A stretch of DNA of 49,330 bases from Marinobacter xestospongiae (lineage in GTDB: Bacteria > Pseudomonadota > Gammaproteobacteria > Pseudomonadales > Oleiphilaceae): positions 1-49,330 of the forward strand of contig NZ_JAKZAK010000034.1 of NCBI RefSeq assembly GCF_023156385.1. Direction: 5' to 3'. The notes under the pieces are model-generated. The model saw only the letters and a program-made list of their open reading frames with translations. It did not search any database and was not told the origin of the DNA. Both the position numbers and the translations under genes were made by a program. This document shows, piece after piece, positions 25,327-32,973 of this stretch; position 1 is the first letter of the stretch; each line of letters begins with the position of its first letter.

Positions 25327-25374
25327 CAACCCTTACAGGGTCAGGGCAAAAGATCAGAAAAGAGAAGAGAAGAA

Positions 25375-25412
25375 TAAAAAAGGGGCGCCCTCAACAGACG
25401 CCCCTTATTTTG
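25375..25412. terminator. Bidirectional intrinsic terminator
   Basis: A hairpin AGGGGCG/CGCCCCT (25381-25387 with 25399-25405) is flanked by an A-run on the left and TTATTTT on the right. On the plus strand it ends the COG0523 gene; on the minus strand CGCCCC followed by six T ends mvaT. Confidence 0.85.
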
Positions 25413-25575
25413 CTTAGCTCGCAGAGTCAGTTCGGCTTGCTACCTGGTTGAACCTTACCCGGGTATTGCACAAATCGGTGCTCCGGGCTGCAGCCTCCGA
25501 GATCGGAACGCTGCTTTCAGGTTATAGCGCCAGGCAAACCAAACCTTCGGCAATGCATTATTGCCGATTTCGCGC

Positions 25576-25944
25576 TCAGGCTTCCTGCCAGCTGTGAACC
25601 GCGTCTTTACCGTACTTGTCACGCCATTCATTCAACGTCTTGTGGTTACCACCGCGGGTTTTCACGGTTTCGCCAGTGTGCGGGTTACGGTAAGTCTTCA
25701 TCGGACGCTTGGCACGGGTGCCGGTACCAGCGTCTGCTTTACCGCCGCCAATGGCCGGATCGATGGCGTTGAGAATCTGAAGTACGTGCTTCGGTGACTT
25801 TTCATATTCCTTCATGAGATCCCGAACCTTGTCTTCGAACTCCAGCTCTTTTTTCAGAGCCTGGTCCTGTTCCAGTTGACGCAGTTCTTCGGAGAGCTTT
25901 TCCATAAGCTGTTTCTTTTGATAGTAGTCGTTAATCTTAGCCAT
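25576..25944 (-). CDS. mvaT: MvaT/MvaU-type H-NS-like xenogeneic silencer
   Basis: This 122-residue protein has the architecture of Pseudomonas MvaT: an N-terminal coiled-coil oligomerisation region (about 8-55, KKELEFEDKVRDLMKEY), a linker rich in Gly and Ala, and the C-terminal DNA-binding domain with TYRNPHTGE and the R97-G-G-N100 minor-groove motif in TRGGNHKTLNEW. Such proteins bind AT-rich, often horizontally acquired DNA and silence it. In Pseudomonas they regulate surface and virulence functions. Two perfect TATAAT boxes lie upstream (25968-25973 and 25996-26001). Its position among polysaccharide genes, some of them AT-rich, is suggestive but not proof of local control. Confidence 0.92.
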   Translation of the reverse strand: MAKINDYYQKKQLMEKLSEELRQLEQDQALKKELEFEDKVRDLMKEYEKSPKHVLQILNAIDPAIGGGKADAGTGTRAKRPMKTYRNPHTGETVKTRGGNHKTLNEWRDKYGKDAVHSWQEA

Positions 25945-25967
25945 TGAAGGAAACCTTATCCAAAGTG

Positions 25968-26001
25968 ATTATAGAATTTACTCTCAACGGCAGTAATTAT
26001 A
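25968..26001 (-). promoter_or_regulatory. mvaT promoter region with two TATAAT boxes
   Basis: On the minus strand TATAAT occurs at 25968-25973 and again at 25996-26001, 24 and 52 bp before the mvaT ATG. The -35 hexamers are poor. The 290 bp between mvaT and the next gene (25945-26234) are AT-rich and hold only these boxes and the hairpin at 26189-26213; a 62-codon frame there has no support. Confidence 0.45.
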
Positions 26002-26188
26002 GAAAGACTTTCTTAAAATAAAAGTCCTAATGTTCGAAAAAATGAAAATTGGTAGATTAAATTCTGTAAATCGGTAACGAAAAGCATCCGGCTGCAGGTC
26101 ATTAGTAGCATATCTGAAATCCCGTTTCATGGGACAAATCCAGTTGGCCGGCTCACATACCGTCACTCTCAAATAGCTTCACTCCGAG

Positions 26189-26213
26189 CGGACCGACTGA
26201 AACAGTCGATCCG
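26189..26213 (-). terminator. Terminator-like hairpin after the nucleotide-sugar dehydrogenase gene
   Basis: An 11-bp stem CGGATCGACTG/CAGTCGGTCCG (one G-T pair) closes a TTT loop, 21 bp after the stop codon at 26235. It lacks a clear T-run, so it may slow rather than fully end transcription, or protect the 3' end of the transcript. Confidence 0.55.
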
Positions 26214-26234
26214 AAACCACGGGTGACCGGCAGC

Positions 26235-27497
26235 TTACAAACGCAGGTCCGCCATACCTAACGGGTAGATGCCTTTCATATCATACAGAATGCCATCATT
26301 CTTTAGCAGCCTACGCAGTGAGTCCGGAGACATCTCCGCGTAATCTCGATGAGGGACCGCAACCACCACGGCGTCATAGTCCGCTTCATCAGGTAACGGC
26401 TTCAATTTAATGCCATATTCCTGCTGCGCCTCATCCGCATCGGCCCAGCTGTCAACAACATCAACCTGACACCCAAATTCACGGAGTTCATTAACCACAT
26501 CAATAACACGGGTATTACGAAGATCGGGACAATTTTCCTTGAAGGAAAGTCCCATGATCAATACCTGCGCATTGGCTACGGCCTGCCCAGCACGAATCAT
26601 GCTCTTTACCAGAGCCGATGCCACATAGGCTCCCATGTTGTCGTTAACACGTCGTCCGGCCAATATGATCTCGGGATGGTAACCAACCGCCTGGGCTTTG
26701 TGGGTGAGGTAATAAGGGTCAACCCCGATGCAGTGCCCTCCCACCAGGCCCGGCTTGAAAGGCAGAAAGTTCCACTTGGTGGCGGCCGCAGCGAGGACTT
26801 CCTGGGTATCAATGTTCAGACGGGAGAAAATCATGGCCAGCTCATTCATCAGGGCGATGTTGAGATCACGCTGGGTATTCTCGATAACCTTGGCTGCCTC
26901 GGCGACTTTAATGGAGCTGGCTTTGTGGGTGCCCGCGGTAATCACACTGGCATAAAGCGCGTCCACTTCCTCAGCTATTTCTGCGGTAGAGCCAGAAGTC
27001 ACTTTGAGGATATTGGTAATACGGTGTTCACGATCACCCGGATTGATACGCTCAGGACTGTAACCGACAAAGAAATCCTGATTGAACTGAAGCCCGGATT
27101 CCCGCTCAAGTACCGGTACACAAACTTCCTCCGTCGCACCCGGGTATACCGTTGACTCAAAGATCACAATGGCACCTCTGGGCATGACGGCACCAACGGT
27201 TTCACTGGCACGTACGAGCGGGGTCAGATCAGGCGCCTTGAACTCATCGATGGGGGTAGGCACCGTCACGATGAAAATATCGCAGTCAGCCAGCTCCTGA
27301 ACCTGATCGGTAAACGTCAACTGATCCGCAGCGGCCAATTCGGCGGCAGCGACTTCGAGGGTGTGATCCTTACCGGAGCGGAGTTCGGCAATACGCTGCT
27401 GGTTGATGTCAAATCCTACCACCGATCGATGGCCACCAAACGCCACGGCCAGGGGCAGGCCCACATAGCCCAGCCCGACTACCGCAATCTTCTTCAT
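26235..27497 (-). CDS. UDP-sugar dehydrogenase, WbpO/TviB type
   Basis: This 420-residue member of the UDP-glucose/GDP-mannose dehydrogenase family has the NAD motif VVGLGYVGLPLA, TPIDEFKAPDL, ESTVYPGATEE, SPERINPGD and the catalytic cysteine C256 in GGHCIGVDPYYLTHKA. The SPERINPGD and GGHCIGVDPYYL variants point to UDP-N-acetylhexosamine 6-dehydrogenases (WbpO, TviB), which oxidise UDP-GlcNAc or UDP-GalNAc to the uronic acid in two NAD-dependent steps. It is separated from wbpL by 133 bp containing an extended -10 promoter, and TAGAGG precedes its ATG. It is the distal gene of the minus-strand O-antigen group. Confidence 0.92.
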   Translation of the reverse strand: MKKIAVVGLGYVGLPLAVAFGGHRSVVGFDINQQRIAELRSGKDHTLEVAAAELAAADQLTFTDQVQELADCDIFIVTVPTPIDEFKAPDLTPLVRASETVGAVMPRGAIVIFESTVYPGATEEVCVPVLERESGLQFNQDFFVGYSPERINPGDREHRITNILKVTSGSTAEIAEEVDALYASVITAGTHKASSIKVAEAAKVIENTQRDLNIALMNELAMIFSRLNIDTQEVLAAAATKWNFLPFKPGLVGGHCIGVDPYYLTHKAQAVGYHPEIILAGRRVNDNMGAYVASALVKSMIRAGQAVANAQVLIMGLSFKENCPDLRNTRVIDVVNELREFGCQVDVVDSWADADEAQQEYGIKLKPLPDEADYDAVVVAVPHRDYAEMSPDSLRRLLKNDGILYDMKGIYPLGMADLRL

Positions 27498-27592
27498 GAA
27501 ACGCCTCTACTGTCTCAGCCCATTGCCCACTCCAGGTTCGGGGAGACTCGAAACACAGTCAGACGTTCCCCGGGAATGGCATCAAAGCGCGA

Positions 27593-27601
27593 ATCATAGC
27601 A
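27593..27601 (-). promoter_or_regulatory. Extended -10 promoter for the UDP-sugar dehydrogenase gene
   Basis: On the minus strand TGCTATGAT at 27593-27601 is an extended -10 element about 95 bp before the ATG. The -35 region is poor. It would allow the dehydrogenase gene to be expressed apart from the wbpM operon. Confidence 0.4.
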
Positions 27602-27630
27602 TGGGCCTTAAACAGACGGGAAAGCGCGTT

Positions 27631-28659
27631 TCAGGGAGCTTCCGGCATCTCCTGTGCGGCTTCATTCCCTGCCTTCAACAGCCAGGCCAGCACCAACAGC
27701 GGCACGTACGCCAGAGCCAGAGCGACCGGCCCGGTCAACCACTGCAACTGAACCGCGGCCGCCAGGGGCAGCAACCAGACAAAGTTGATGACCAGCACCG
27801 CCACCACCACCGGGCGGTGGCCACCAAAGCGGCGGGACGCGTACTGATAGGCATGGCTGCGATGGGCAACGTGGGGCGGCTTGCCGGCCAGCACCCGGCG
27901 AGCGAGGGTCAGGCTGGCATCGGTCGCAAACACCGCCGGCAGGATCAGACAGGCCCAGAACAGCGACTGACCGAACAACGGGACGCCAAGGTCCAGCTCC
28001 CGCAGCAGCAACGCCCCCAGCACCAGCCCCAGCAAACCACTGCCAACGTCACCAAGGAACAGTCGCGCCGGCGGCGCATTCCAGGGCAGGAAGCCACCGA
28101 CGCAGAACCCCACCAGAAACGCCACCAGCGCCAACTCTAGGGCTCCTGACAGCAGCCCCAGAAGCCCGATGCCGCAGCACAGGAACACCGCTTCGGATGC
28201 CGCCAGGGCATCAATGCCATCCATGAAGTTGTACAGGTTCAGGAACCAGACCAGCGCCACCACCGCTACCAGTCCCTGCCCCCAGGCCAGCAGGGATGAA
28301 GGCGGGGCCAACCCGGCAACCAGCCAGATAACTGCGGAAAAGTGAACCAGCAACCGCCAACGAGCCGGCACATGGTGGTGATCATCCCACCAGCCAATCC
28401 CCGCCACCGCAAACGCCGGTGGCAACAGCCACCACAACCAGCTGACGTCCGCACTGCCCTGCCACACCAGCCCCGGCAACCCCAGGAGCAGACCTGCCAG
28501 GATGGCAACGCCTCCTCCCCGGGGCGTGGGAATCGCGTGGGAGCTGCGTTGGCCGGGGATGTCGATAATATTGCGGGTCAGTGCGTAATGCCGGACAAGG
28601 CCGGTCAGCACCACCACAACGAAGGCAGACATCGTAAAAAGCGTAACCACACTCAACAT
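27631..28659 (-). CDS. wbpL: WbpL-like undecaprenyl-phosphate GlcNAc/FucNAc-1-phosphate transferase
   Basis: This 342-residue integral membrane protein of the WecA/MraY/WbpL family has about ten hydrophobic segments. Diagnostic cytoplasmic motifs are IDIPGQRSSHAIPTPRGGG, the DD pair in GWWDDHHH, NLYNFMDGIDALA and FLGDVGSG, followed by AHRSHAYQ. It transfers an N-acetylhexosamine phosphate to undecaprenyl phosphate, starting O-antigen assembly. Length and motifs fit WbpL of Pseudomonas, which initiates both O-antigen types there. It overlaps the epimerase gene by 7 bp. This makes it the initiating enzyme for the glycans encoded on both sides of the locus. Confidence 0.9.
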   Translation of the reverse strand: MLSVVTLFTMSAFVVVVLTGLVRHYALTRNIIDIPGQRSSHAIPTPRGGGVAILAGLLLGLPGLVWQGSADVSWLWWLLPPAFAVAGIGWWDDHHHVPARWRLLVHFSAVIWLVAGLAPPSSLLAWGQGLVAVVALVWFLNLYNFMDGIDALAASEAVFLCCGIGLLGLLSGALELALVAFLVGFCVGGFLPWNAPPARLFLGDVGSGLLGLVLGALLLRELDLGVPLFGQSLFWACLILPAVFATDASLTLARRVLAGKPPHVAHRSHAYQYASRRFGGHRPVVVAVLVINFVWLLPLAAAVQLQWLTGPVALALAYVPLLVLAWLLKAGNEAAQEMPEAP

Positions 28660-29678
28660 TCCGATCCCTTGTCGTTACTGCCCAATGCCAGTAATGCATT
28701 TTCCTTGGTTATCGGAGGAGTCCACCGCAAACATTCCCGGAAGTAACTTCCATCCACTTCAAGTGACCCAAGCAACTGCTCCGCCTGCCCGGATTTACCC
28801 AAATAAGTCAAACCACCACGTATCCACTTCGGAGGGAATGGAAATAGCGCAAACCTGCGCTCACCAGCTAAAGCTCGCACCAGGTGCGCCGTCGATAGAG
28901 TAAGATCATCGGCCAGAAGAAAAGAACGGTTATCCGCGTTACCATGCACCAACGCCAACAGTAGGGCATCAACGAGATTGTCGATGTATATAAAGCTGCG
29001 CCGATTCTTTACCGTCGCCAGTGGCAGAGGCAGGCGGCGGTGAATCCAGGTCCGCAACAGTCGGATGTTGCCTGGCGCTTCAGACCCAAGAACCAAAGGC
29101 GATCGGAGGACAACGAACCGGGTTGACGAGCCCCGACAGGCCGCACGAACACATTGCTCCGCCTCCCATTTGGACACTGAATAGGGATCATCCGGTGCTG
29201 CAGCGTCAGTGTCTCTCAGCACATCACGATGACGCCCCAGAACCCCCACGGTACTCAGCAGAACAAACTTGCGCACGCCGGATTGCACACAACTTCGAAT
29301 TAATCCCTCCGTTGCATCCCGGTTCACAGCCTGGCATAGACTGGCATGGTTTACGCCGACTTCGCGACCAATCCTGTGTGCACGGGCGGCCAGGTGCATC
29401 ACCCCATCAACCCCTGAGAGCACAGCTGCCCAATTGGTATGAGCGTTGAAGTCGCCGACAACCACCTGCTCAATCTCCGGGGAAAGCCCAGAGATAGTGC
29501 GCCGGACGGCTACACGGATTCGGGTCTGCGGGAAGGCGTGCTGCAACGCTTGCAGCAACCGACGACCAACAAAGCCGCTGGCACCGGTGACAAGAAGGGT
29601 TGAAAAAGTCTCAGCATCGTCCAGCGACAGCGCCGACCACCTCACAGAGCCCGGCGATACTTGTTGCGGGTGTTCCAT
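28653..29678 (-). CDS. NAD-dependent epimerase/dehydratase family protein
   Basis: This 341-residue extended SDR has the cofactor motif LVTGASGFVGRRLL, the HLAARAHR segment, the catalytic serine in LLSTVGV, and YSVSK as active site. Such proteins in wbpM-wbpL operons act as C4 epimerases or reductases that supply the first sugar, for example UDP-FucNAc or UDP-QuiNAc (WbpV/WbpK-like). Which one cannot be decided from sequence. The frame is open to 29801, but I start at the ATG at 29678, overlapping the GT2 gene by 37 bp; a later start at the Rossmann strand is possible. The stop overlaps the wbpL start by 7 bp. Confidence 0.83.
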   Translation of the reverse strand: MEHPQQVSPGSVRWSALSLDDAETFSTLLVTGASGFVGRRLLQALQHAFPQTRIRVAVRRTISGLSPEIEQVVVGDFNAHTNWAAVLSGVDGVMHLAARAHRIGREVGVNHASLCQAVNRDATEGLIRSCVQSGVRKFVLLSTVGVLGRHRDVLRDTDAAAPDDPYSVSKWEAEQCVRAACRGSSTRFVVLRSPLVLGSEAPGNIRLLRTWIHRRLPLPLATVKNRRSFIYIDNLVDALLLALVHGNADNRSFLLADDLTLSTAHLVRALAGERRFALFPFPPKWIRGGLTYLGKSGQAEQLLGSLEVDGSYFRECLRWTPPITKENALLALGSNDKGSEC

Positions 29679-30418
29679 GCATATCTCAAACAATAGAAAA
29701 AGGACGTTGCCACTCCCAACTTCTCCTGGTCGCGATAGATCCGCCAGAAGAACCCCAACACCCGCCAGGCAGACGAGGAAACCGATCCAGCACGTACGCA
29801 ATATCGCGCCAGTGGCTGCGAGATGCCCCTGATCTCGTGGCCTTTCGATGTCAGGGACAACCAGAGCGCATAATCTTCATGGCCACACACCGGAAACCGG
29901 GCATCGGCAAACAGCGAGCGATCAAACATGACCGTCAAACACCCTGCGGTGTTTTCCGAAAGCAAATCAGAATGACCTGCCTTGTCCGGCGGCACAAAAC
30001 ACCCGGTCTGGTTACCGAAGGTACTATAGGCCGTACAGCTGATCGCCCACCCTTCCCTCTCCATCGCGGCGACTTGCGTGGCCAACTTCTCAGGGAGCCA
30101 CTGGTCATCGGCATCCAGAAATGCCTGATAGCGTCCGGAAGATTCCGCCATGGCATGATTACGAGGAATCGCAGGCCCTCCCGAGGGCGACGTCAGAGCA
30201 ATGACTCGAATGCGCTCATCTTGGCTGGCCTGGACCTTGGCTATCGCAAGGGTCTGATCGCTGGAACCATCATCAACAATCAAAAGCTCCCAGTGAGGAT
30301 AGGTTTGCGAACGCACCGACGCGACGGCCTCCGCCAGAGTCTCCTCAGCGTTATAGGCCGGCATGGCGATGCTTACCAGAGGCTGTTGTTGGGATAGGGG
30401 TTTGGGAGCGGCGTTCAT
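29642..30418 (-). CDS. Glycosyltransferase family 2
   Basis: This 258-residue GT-A enzyme has VSIAMPAYNAEETLAEAV at the N-terminus, VDDGSSDQTL, and the DXD-type motif FLDADDQW. It resembles short GT2 enzymes of the TuaG or WbbD kind that add one sugar to a lipid-linked primer. The ATG at 30418 is preferred to the TTG at 30442. It lies 53 bp downstream of wbpM and overlaps the epimerase gene, so it probably adds the second sugar of the lipid-linked primer started by WbpL. Confidence 0.83.
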   Translation of the reverse strand: MNAAPKPLSQQQPLVSIAMPAYNAEETLAEAVASVRSQTYPHWELLIVDDGSSDQTLAIAKVQASQDERIRVIALTSPSGGPAIPRNHAMAESSGRYQAFLDADDQWLPEKLATQVAAMEREGWAISCTAYSTFGNQTGCFVPPDKAGHSDLLSENTAGCLTVMFDRSLFADARFPVCGHEDYALWLSLTSKGHEIRGISQPLARYCVRAGSVSSSAWRVLGFFWRIYRDQEKLGVATSFFYCLRYAWNTRNKYRRAL

Positions 30419-30471
30419 GGCCGCAAGGATATCAGCAGTCAACCGACAAGTTCACTCCCGGCATTCACACG

Positions 30472-32469
30472 TTAACCGGCCGCATCGCGCCCAGCTTTAA
30501 ACGGTCGCACATTGTCGGGTAATTCATTCGCCAGCGCTGCCAGCTCAGAGGTCGTACTTTCAGCGGAATCGGGCCTGGACGCTGGTGCATACCCCAGAGG
30601 TGCATCCACCAATAACTGAATGATTCGCGCCACATCAAAGCCATGGCTGGCCTTACTCAACTGCTCCAGCAGATCAGCAACAAAGTGCCAGGACTCTGCG
30701 TGCTCCCGAGCCATCATAATTCGAGGATGGCGGGTTCCCTGGGGGTCATTGCCGATGAGCAGCTCTTCGAACAGTTTTTCCCCGGGACGCAGCCCGGTGT
30801 AGACCACCTCGATATCGCCGCCGGCGTTGGCCAGTGAGACCTCAGTCAACCCCATCAGGTGAATCATCTTGCGAGCCAGATCCGCAATCTTGACCGGCTC
30901 GCCCATATCCAGCACAAAGACTTCCCCTCCGTTGGCCATGGTTCCGGCCTGCAACACCAACTGGGCGGCCTCGGGGATGGTCATGAAATAACGGGTAATA
31001 TCGGGATGGGTAACAGTGACTGGGCCACCTTCGCGAATCTGCTCGCGAAACAGCGGCACCACGGAACCGGACGACCCGAGCACGTTACCGAACCGCACCA
31101 TCGTAAACACCGTGCTCTGCTGCCTGGCCGATAACGCCTGCAACACCAGCTCCGCCAGTCGTTTGGTGGCCCCCATCACATTTGAGGGTCGTACCGCTTT
31201 ATCCGTGGAGATCAGCACAAATCGCGACACGCCAGCTTCAATGGCCGCCTCCGCCGTGTACCAGGTACCGAACACATTGTTCTGCACCCCTTCAATCACG
31301 TTCTCTTCCACCAGTGGCACATGCTTATAGGCCGCTGCGTGATAGACAACCTCAACGTCATACTGACTCATCACCGACACACATCGGCGTCGGTGCAGGA
31401 CACTGCCGAGCACGGGCTTGAGTTCAATATCCAAACGCTCGGAGTCCGCCAGCCCCTGCAACTCCCGCTCAATCTGATACAACGCGTACTCAGACTGCTC
31501 AAACAGCACCAGGGTTCGCGGACGCTGTCGAATAATCTGCCGGCACAACTCGGCACCGATGGAACCTCCCGCCCCGGTTACCATCACCGAGCGCCCCTGC
31601 AGGCCTTCGGAGAGCAGCGCTTTATCGACGGCCACCGGTGATCGCCCAAGCAGGTCCTCAATGTCCAGGTCCCGGATGTCGCTGACCCGAACCCGCCCGG
31701 ACACCAGGCCAGACACGGAAGGCACCGCCTGAACCGGCACCGAAAGCGTTTCCAGACGATTGAGGATTTGCTGCCGGAACCTGAGGCCACTTAGGCCGTC
31801 TTTCTCGGATGGGCTGCGACGCTCTGCGTCTTCCGAATCCAACGCCAGCAGAACCTTTTTCAGGCCAAGTTCACGTACCACACGTTCTGCGTGGCTGATA
31901 TTGAACACGGGAATGGCAGATACCAGGGAGAAATGGCCGGATGGTTCAAGCGTAAAAAACGCCGCCGGCCGAAACTCGGTGCCGTGCGCCAACGCGGATG
32001 CCAACTGCCGTGCGGTTTCACCGACGCCGACGATGCCTACGGGCTCTTTATTGCGATTCCCGGGCCGGTTGATCAAAGCTCTAACGCCCAGCCTGGTGCC
32101 ACCAACAAACAGAAACGCCAGGGCTCCATATACCACCAGCACAATCGAAGGTAGCGGCGTGCCAACAACCTTGCTGAATGCCCACAGCCAAGCCACGGAT
32201 GTCAGGGCGCCGGCACTGATGGTGAGGATGGCACGATCGCTGAGAAATCGCAGAACGGCCCGATAGAGCCCGAGCCTGACAAACACCAGCACAGTAGCAA
32301 TGACGGTCAGACCATAGACGGCCGCACCTTCCCAGTCGGGGGGCAAGTAGAAAATGCCATGATGAAGAGAAACCGATGCCCAGAGAGCAAAGCCCAGAGC
32401 CACCGCGTCGGATGCGACCGTCAATAACCTTTTGGTCAGCCTGGGGAGCTGAAGAAACCGTTCGAACAT
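30472..32469 (-). CDS. wbpM: WbpM-type UDP-GlcNAc 4,6-dehydratase (membrane)
   Basis: This 665-residue protein has four N-terminal transmembrane segments (about 15-130), a Rossmann-like CoA-binding-type domain (140-270), and a C-terminal SDR dehydratase domain with VTGAGGSIGAELCRQ, YHAAAYKHVPLVEEN, LISTDKAVRPSNVMGATK and GLRPGEKL. The active site uses MGATK in place of YxxxK, as in WbpM and CapD. It makes UDP-4-keto-6-deoxy-GlcNAc, the precursor of QuiNAc and FucNAc sugars, at the inner membrane. AAGGG precedes its ATG. It is the first gene of the minus-strand operon, with a 350-bp leader holding an extended -10 box, a hairpin and an ops-like element. Confidence 0.93.
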   Translation of the reverse strand: MFERFLQLPRLTKRLLTVASDAVALGFALWASVSLHHGIFYLPPDWEGAAVYGLTVIATVLVFVRLGLYRAVLRFLSDRAILTISAGALTSVAWLWAFSKVVGTPLPSIVLVVYGALAFLFVGGTRLGVRALINRPGNRNKEPVGIVGVGETARQLASALAHGTEFRPAAFFTLEPSGHFSLVSAIPVFNISHAERVVRELGLKKVLLALDSEDAERRSPSEKDGLSGLRFRQQILNRLETLSVPVQAVPSVSGLVSGRVRVSDIRDLDIEDLLGRSPVAVDKALLSEGLQGRSVMVTGAGGSIGAELCRQIIRQRPRTLVLFEQSEYALYQIERELQGLADSERLDIELKPVLGSVLHRRRCVSVMSQYDVEVVYHAAAYKHVPLVEENVIEGVQNNVFGTWYTAEAAIEAGVSRFVLISTDKAVRPSNVMGATKRLAELVLQALSARQQSTVFTMVRFGNVLGSSGSVVPLFREQIREGGPVTVTHPDITRYFMTIPEAAQLVLQAGTMANGGEVFVLDMGEPVKIADLARKMIHLMGLTEVSLANAGGDIEVVYTGLRPGEKLFEELLIGNDPQGTRHPRIMMAREHAESWHFVADLLEQLSKASHGFDVARIIQLLVDAPLGYAPASRPDSAESTTSELAALANELPDNVRPFKAGRDAAG

Positions 32470-32736
32470 GGATACCCTTGTAGACCCGCCTCGTTCCTGA
32501 CGACAAACGCTGCCGCTCTCAGTTGCAAAAAACTGACATCAGAGAAAACAGCGGGGAAAACGCATTTTTGGGAATATTATCACAAATACCCCCCAAAACA
32601 TCCGCAAGGTGATCAAACTACAGCCAATTTAGTTACATTTCAGCAAGATTTCGAGAAATTTCTTCAAAATGACTGATGTTTTCGTCGCAATCGCAGCGAT
32701 TTATTTCACACGGTCGGCCTCACTCCCTTCCCCCTG

Positions 32737-32748
32737 CAGCCTACCGCC
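32737..32748 (-). promoter_or_regulatory. ops-like RfaH recruitment element in the wbpM leader
   Basis: On the minus strand GGCGGTAGGCTG matches the ops consensus GGCGGTAGCGTG at 10 of 12 positions, with the core GGCGGTAG intact. It lies between a strong extended -10 box (32826-32834) and the wbpM start (32469), the expected place for an antitermination signal of a long polysaccharide operon. No rfaH gene is in the window. Confidence 0.6.
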
Positions 32749-32767
32749 AGGGTCATCAACCTGTTGG

Positions 32768-32786
32768 TCAGGAAGTCATTTCCTGA
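32768..32786 (-). promoter_or_regulatory. Perfect inverted repeat upstream of the ops-like element
   Basis: TCAGGAAGTCATTTCCTGA forms a 7-bp stem with a 5-base loop, 20 bp upstream of the ops core on the minus strand. It may be a hairpin in the leader RNA or a protein operator. Confidence 0.4.
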
Positions 32787-32825
32787 AACCGGGCGGTCAA
32801 CGCCATCAATAGTGGATTAAACGTC

Positions 32826-32834
32826 ATTATAGCA
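32826..32834 (-). promoter_or_regulatory. Extended -10 promoter of the wbpM operon
   Basis: On the minus strand TGCTATAAT is a perfect extended -10 element, 357 bp before the wbpM ATG; no good -35 is visible at 17 bp. The stretch 32470-32973 between the divergent wbpM and fusion genes is AT-rich and contains no gene, only this promoter, the inverted repeat, the ops-like site and a weak plus-strand TAATAT box near 32909. Confidence 0.5.
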
Positions 32835-32973
32835 ACTTACCGAAACAACCTCAGATCATCGCCTGTGCCGCCAGAAGCGGTTATCGCCGGAACCGCATCA
32901 ATGGTAATATGCACCGCTTTTCAGCCCCCTAGTTTCATATGGCTGCAACATCTTTGGAGTAACCGGAATCCCC

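Noticed and set aside
25984..26172. 62-codon minus-strand frame between mvaT and the dehydrogenase gene
   Set aside because: AT-rich intergenic DNA with promoter boxes, no ribosome binding site and no recognisable domain.
16310..32469. pseB and wbpM regarded as redundant copies
   Set aside because: They are different types: soluble YGATK PseB against membrane MGATK WbpM, each in its own pathway.
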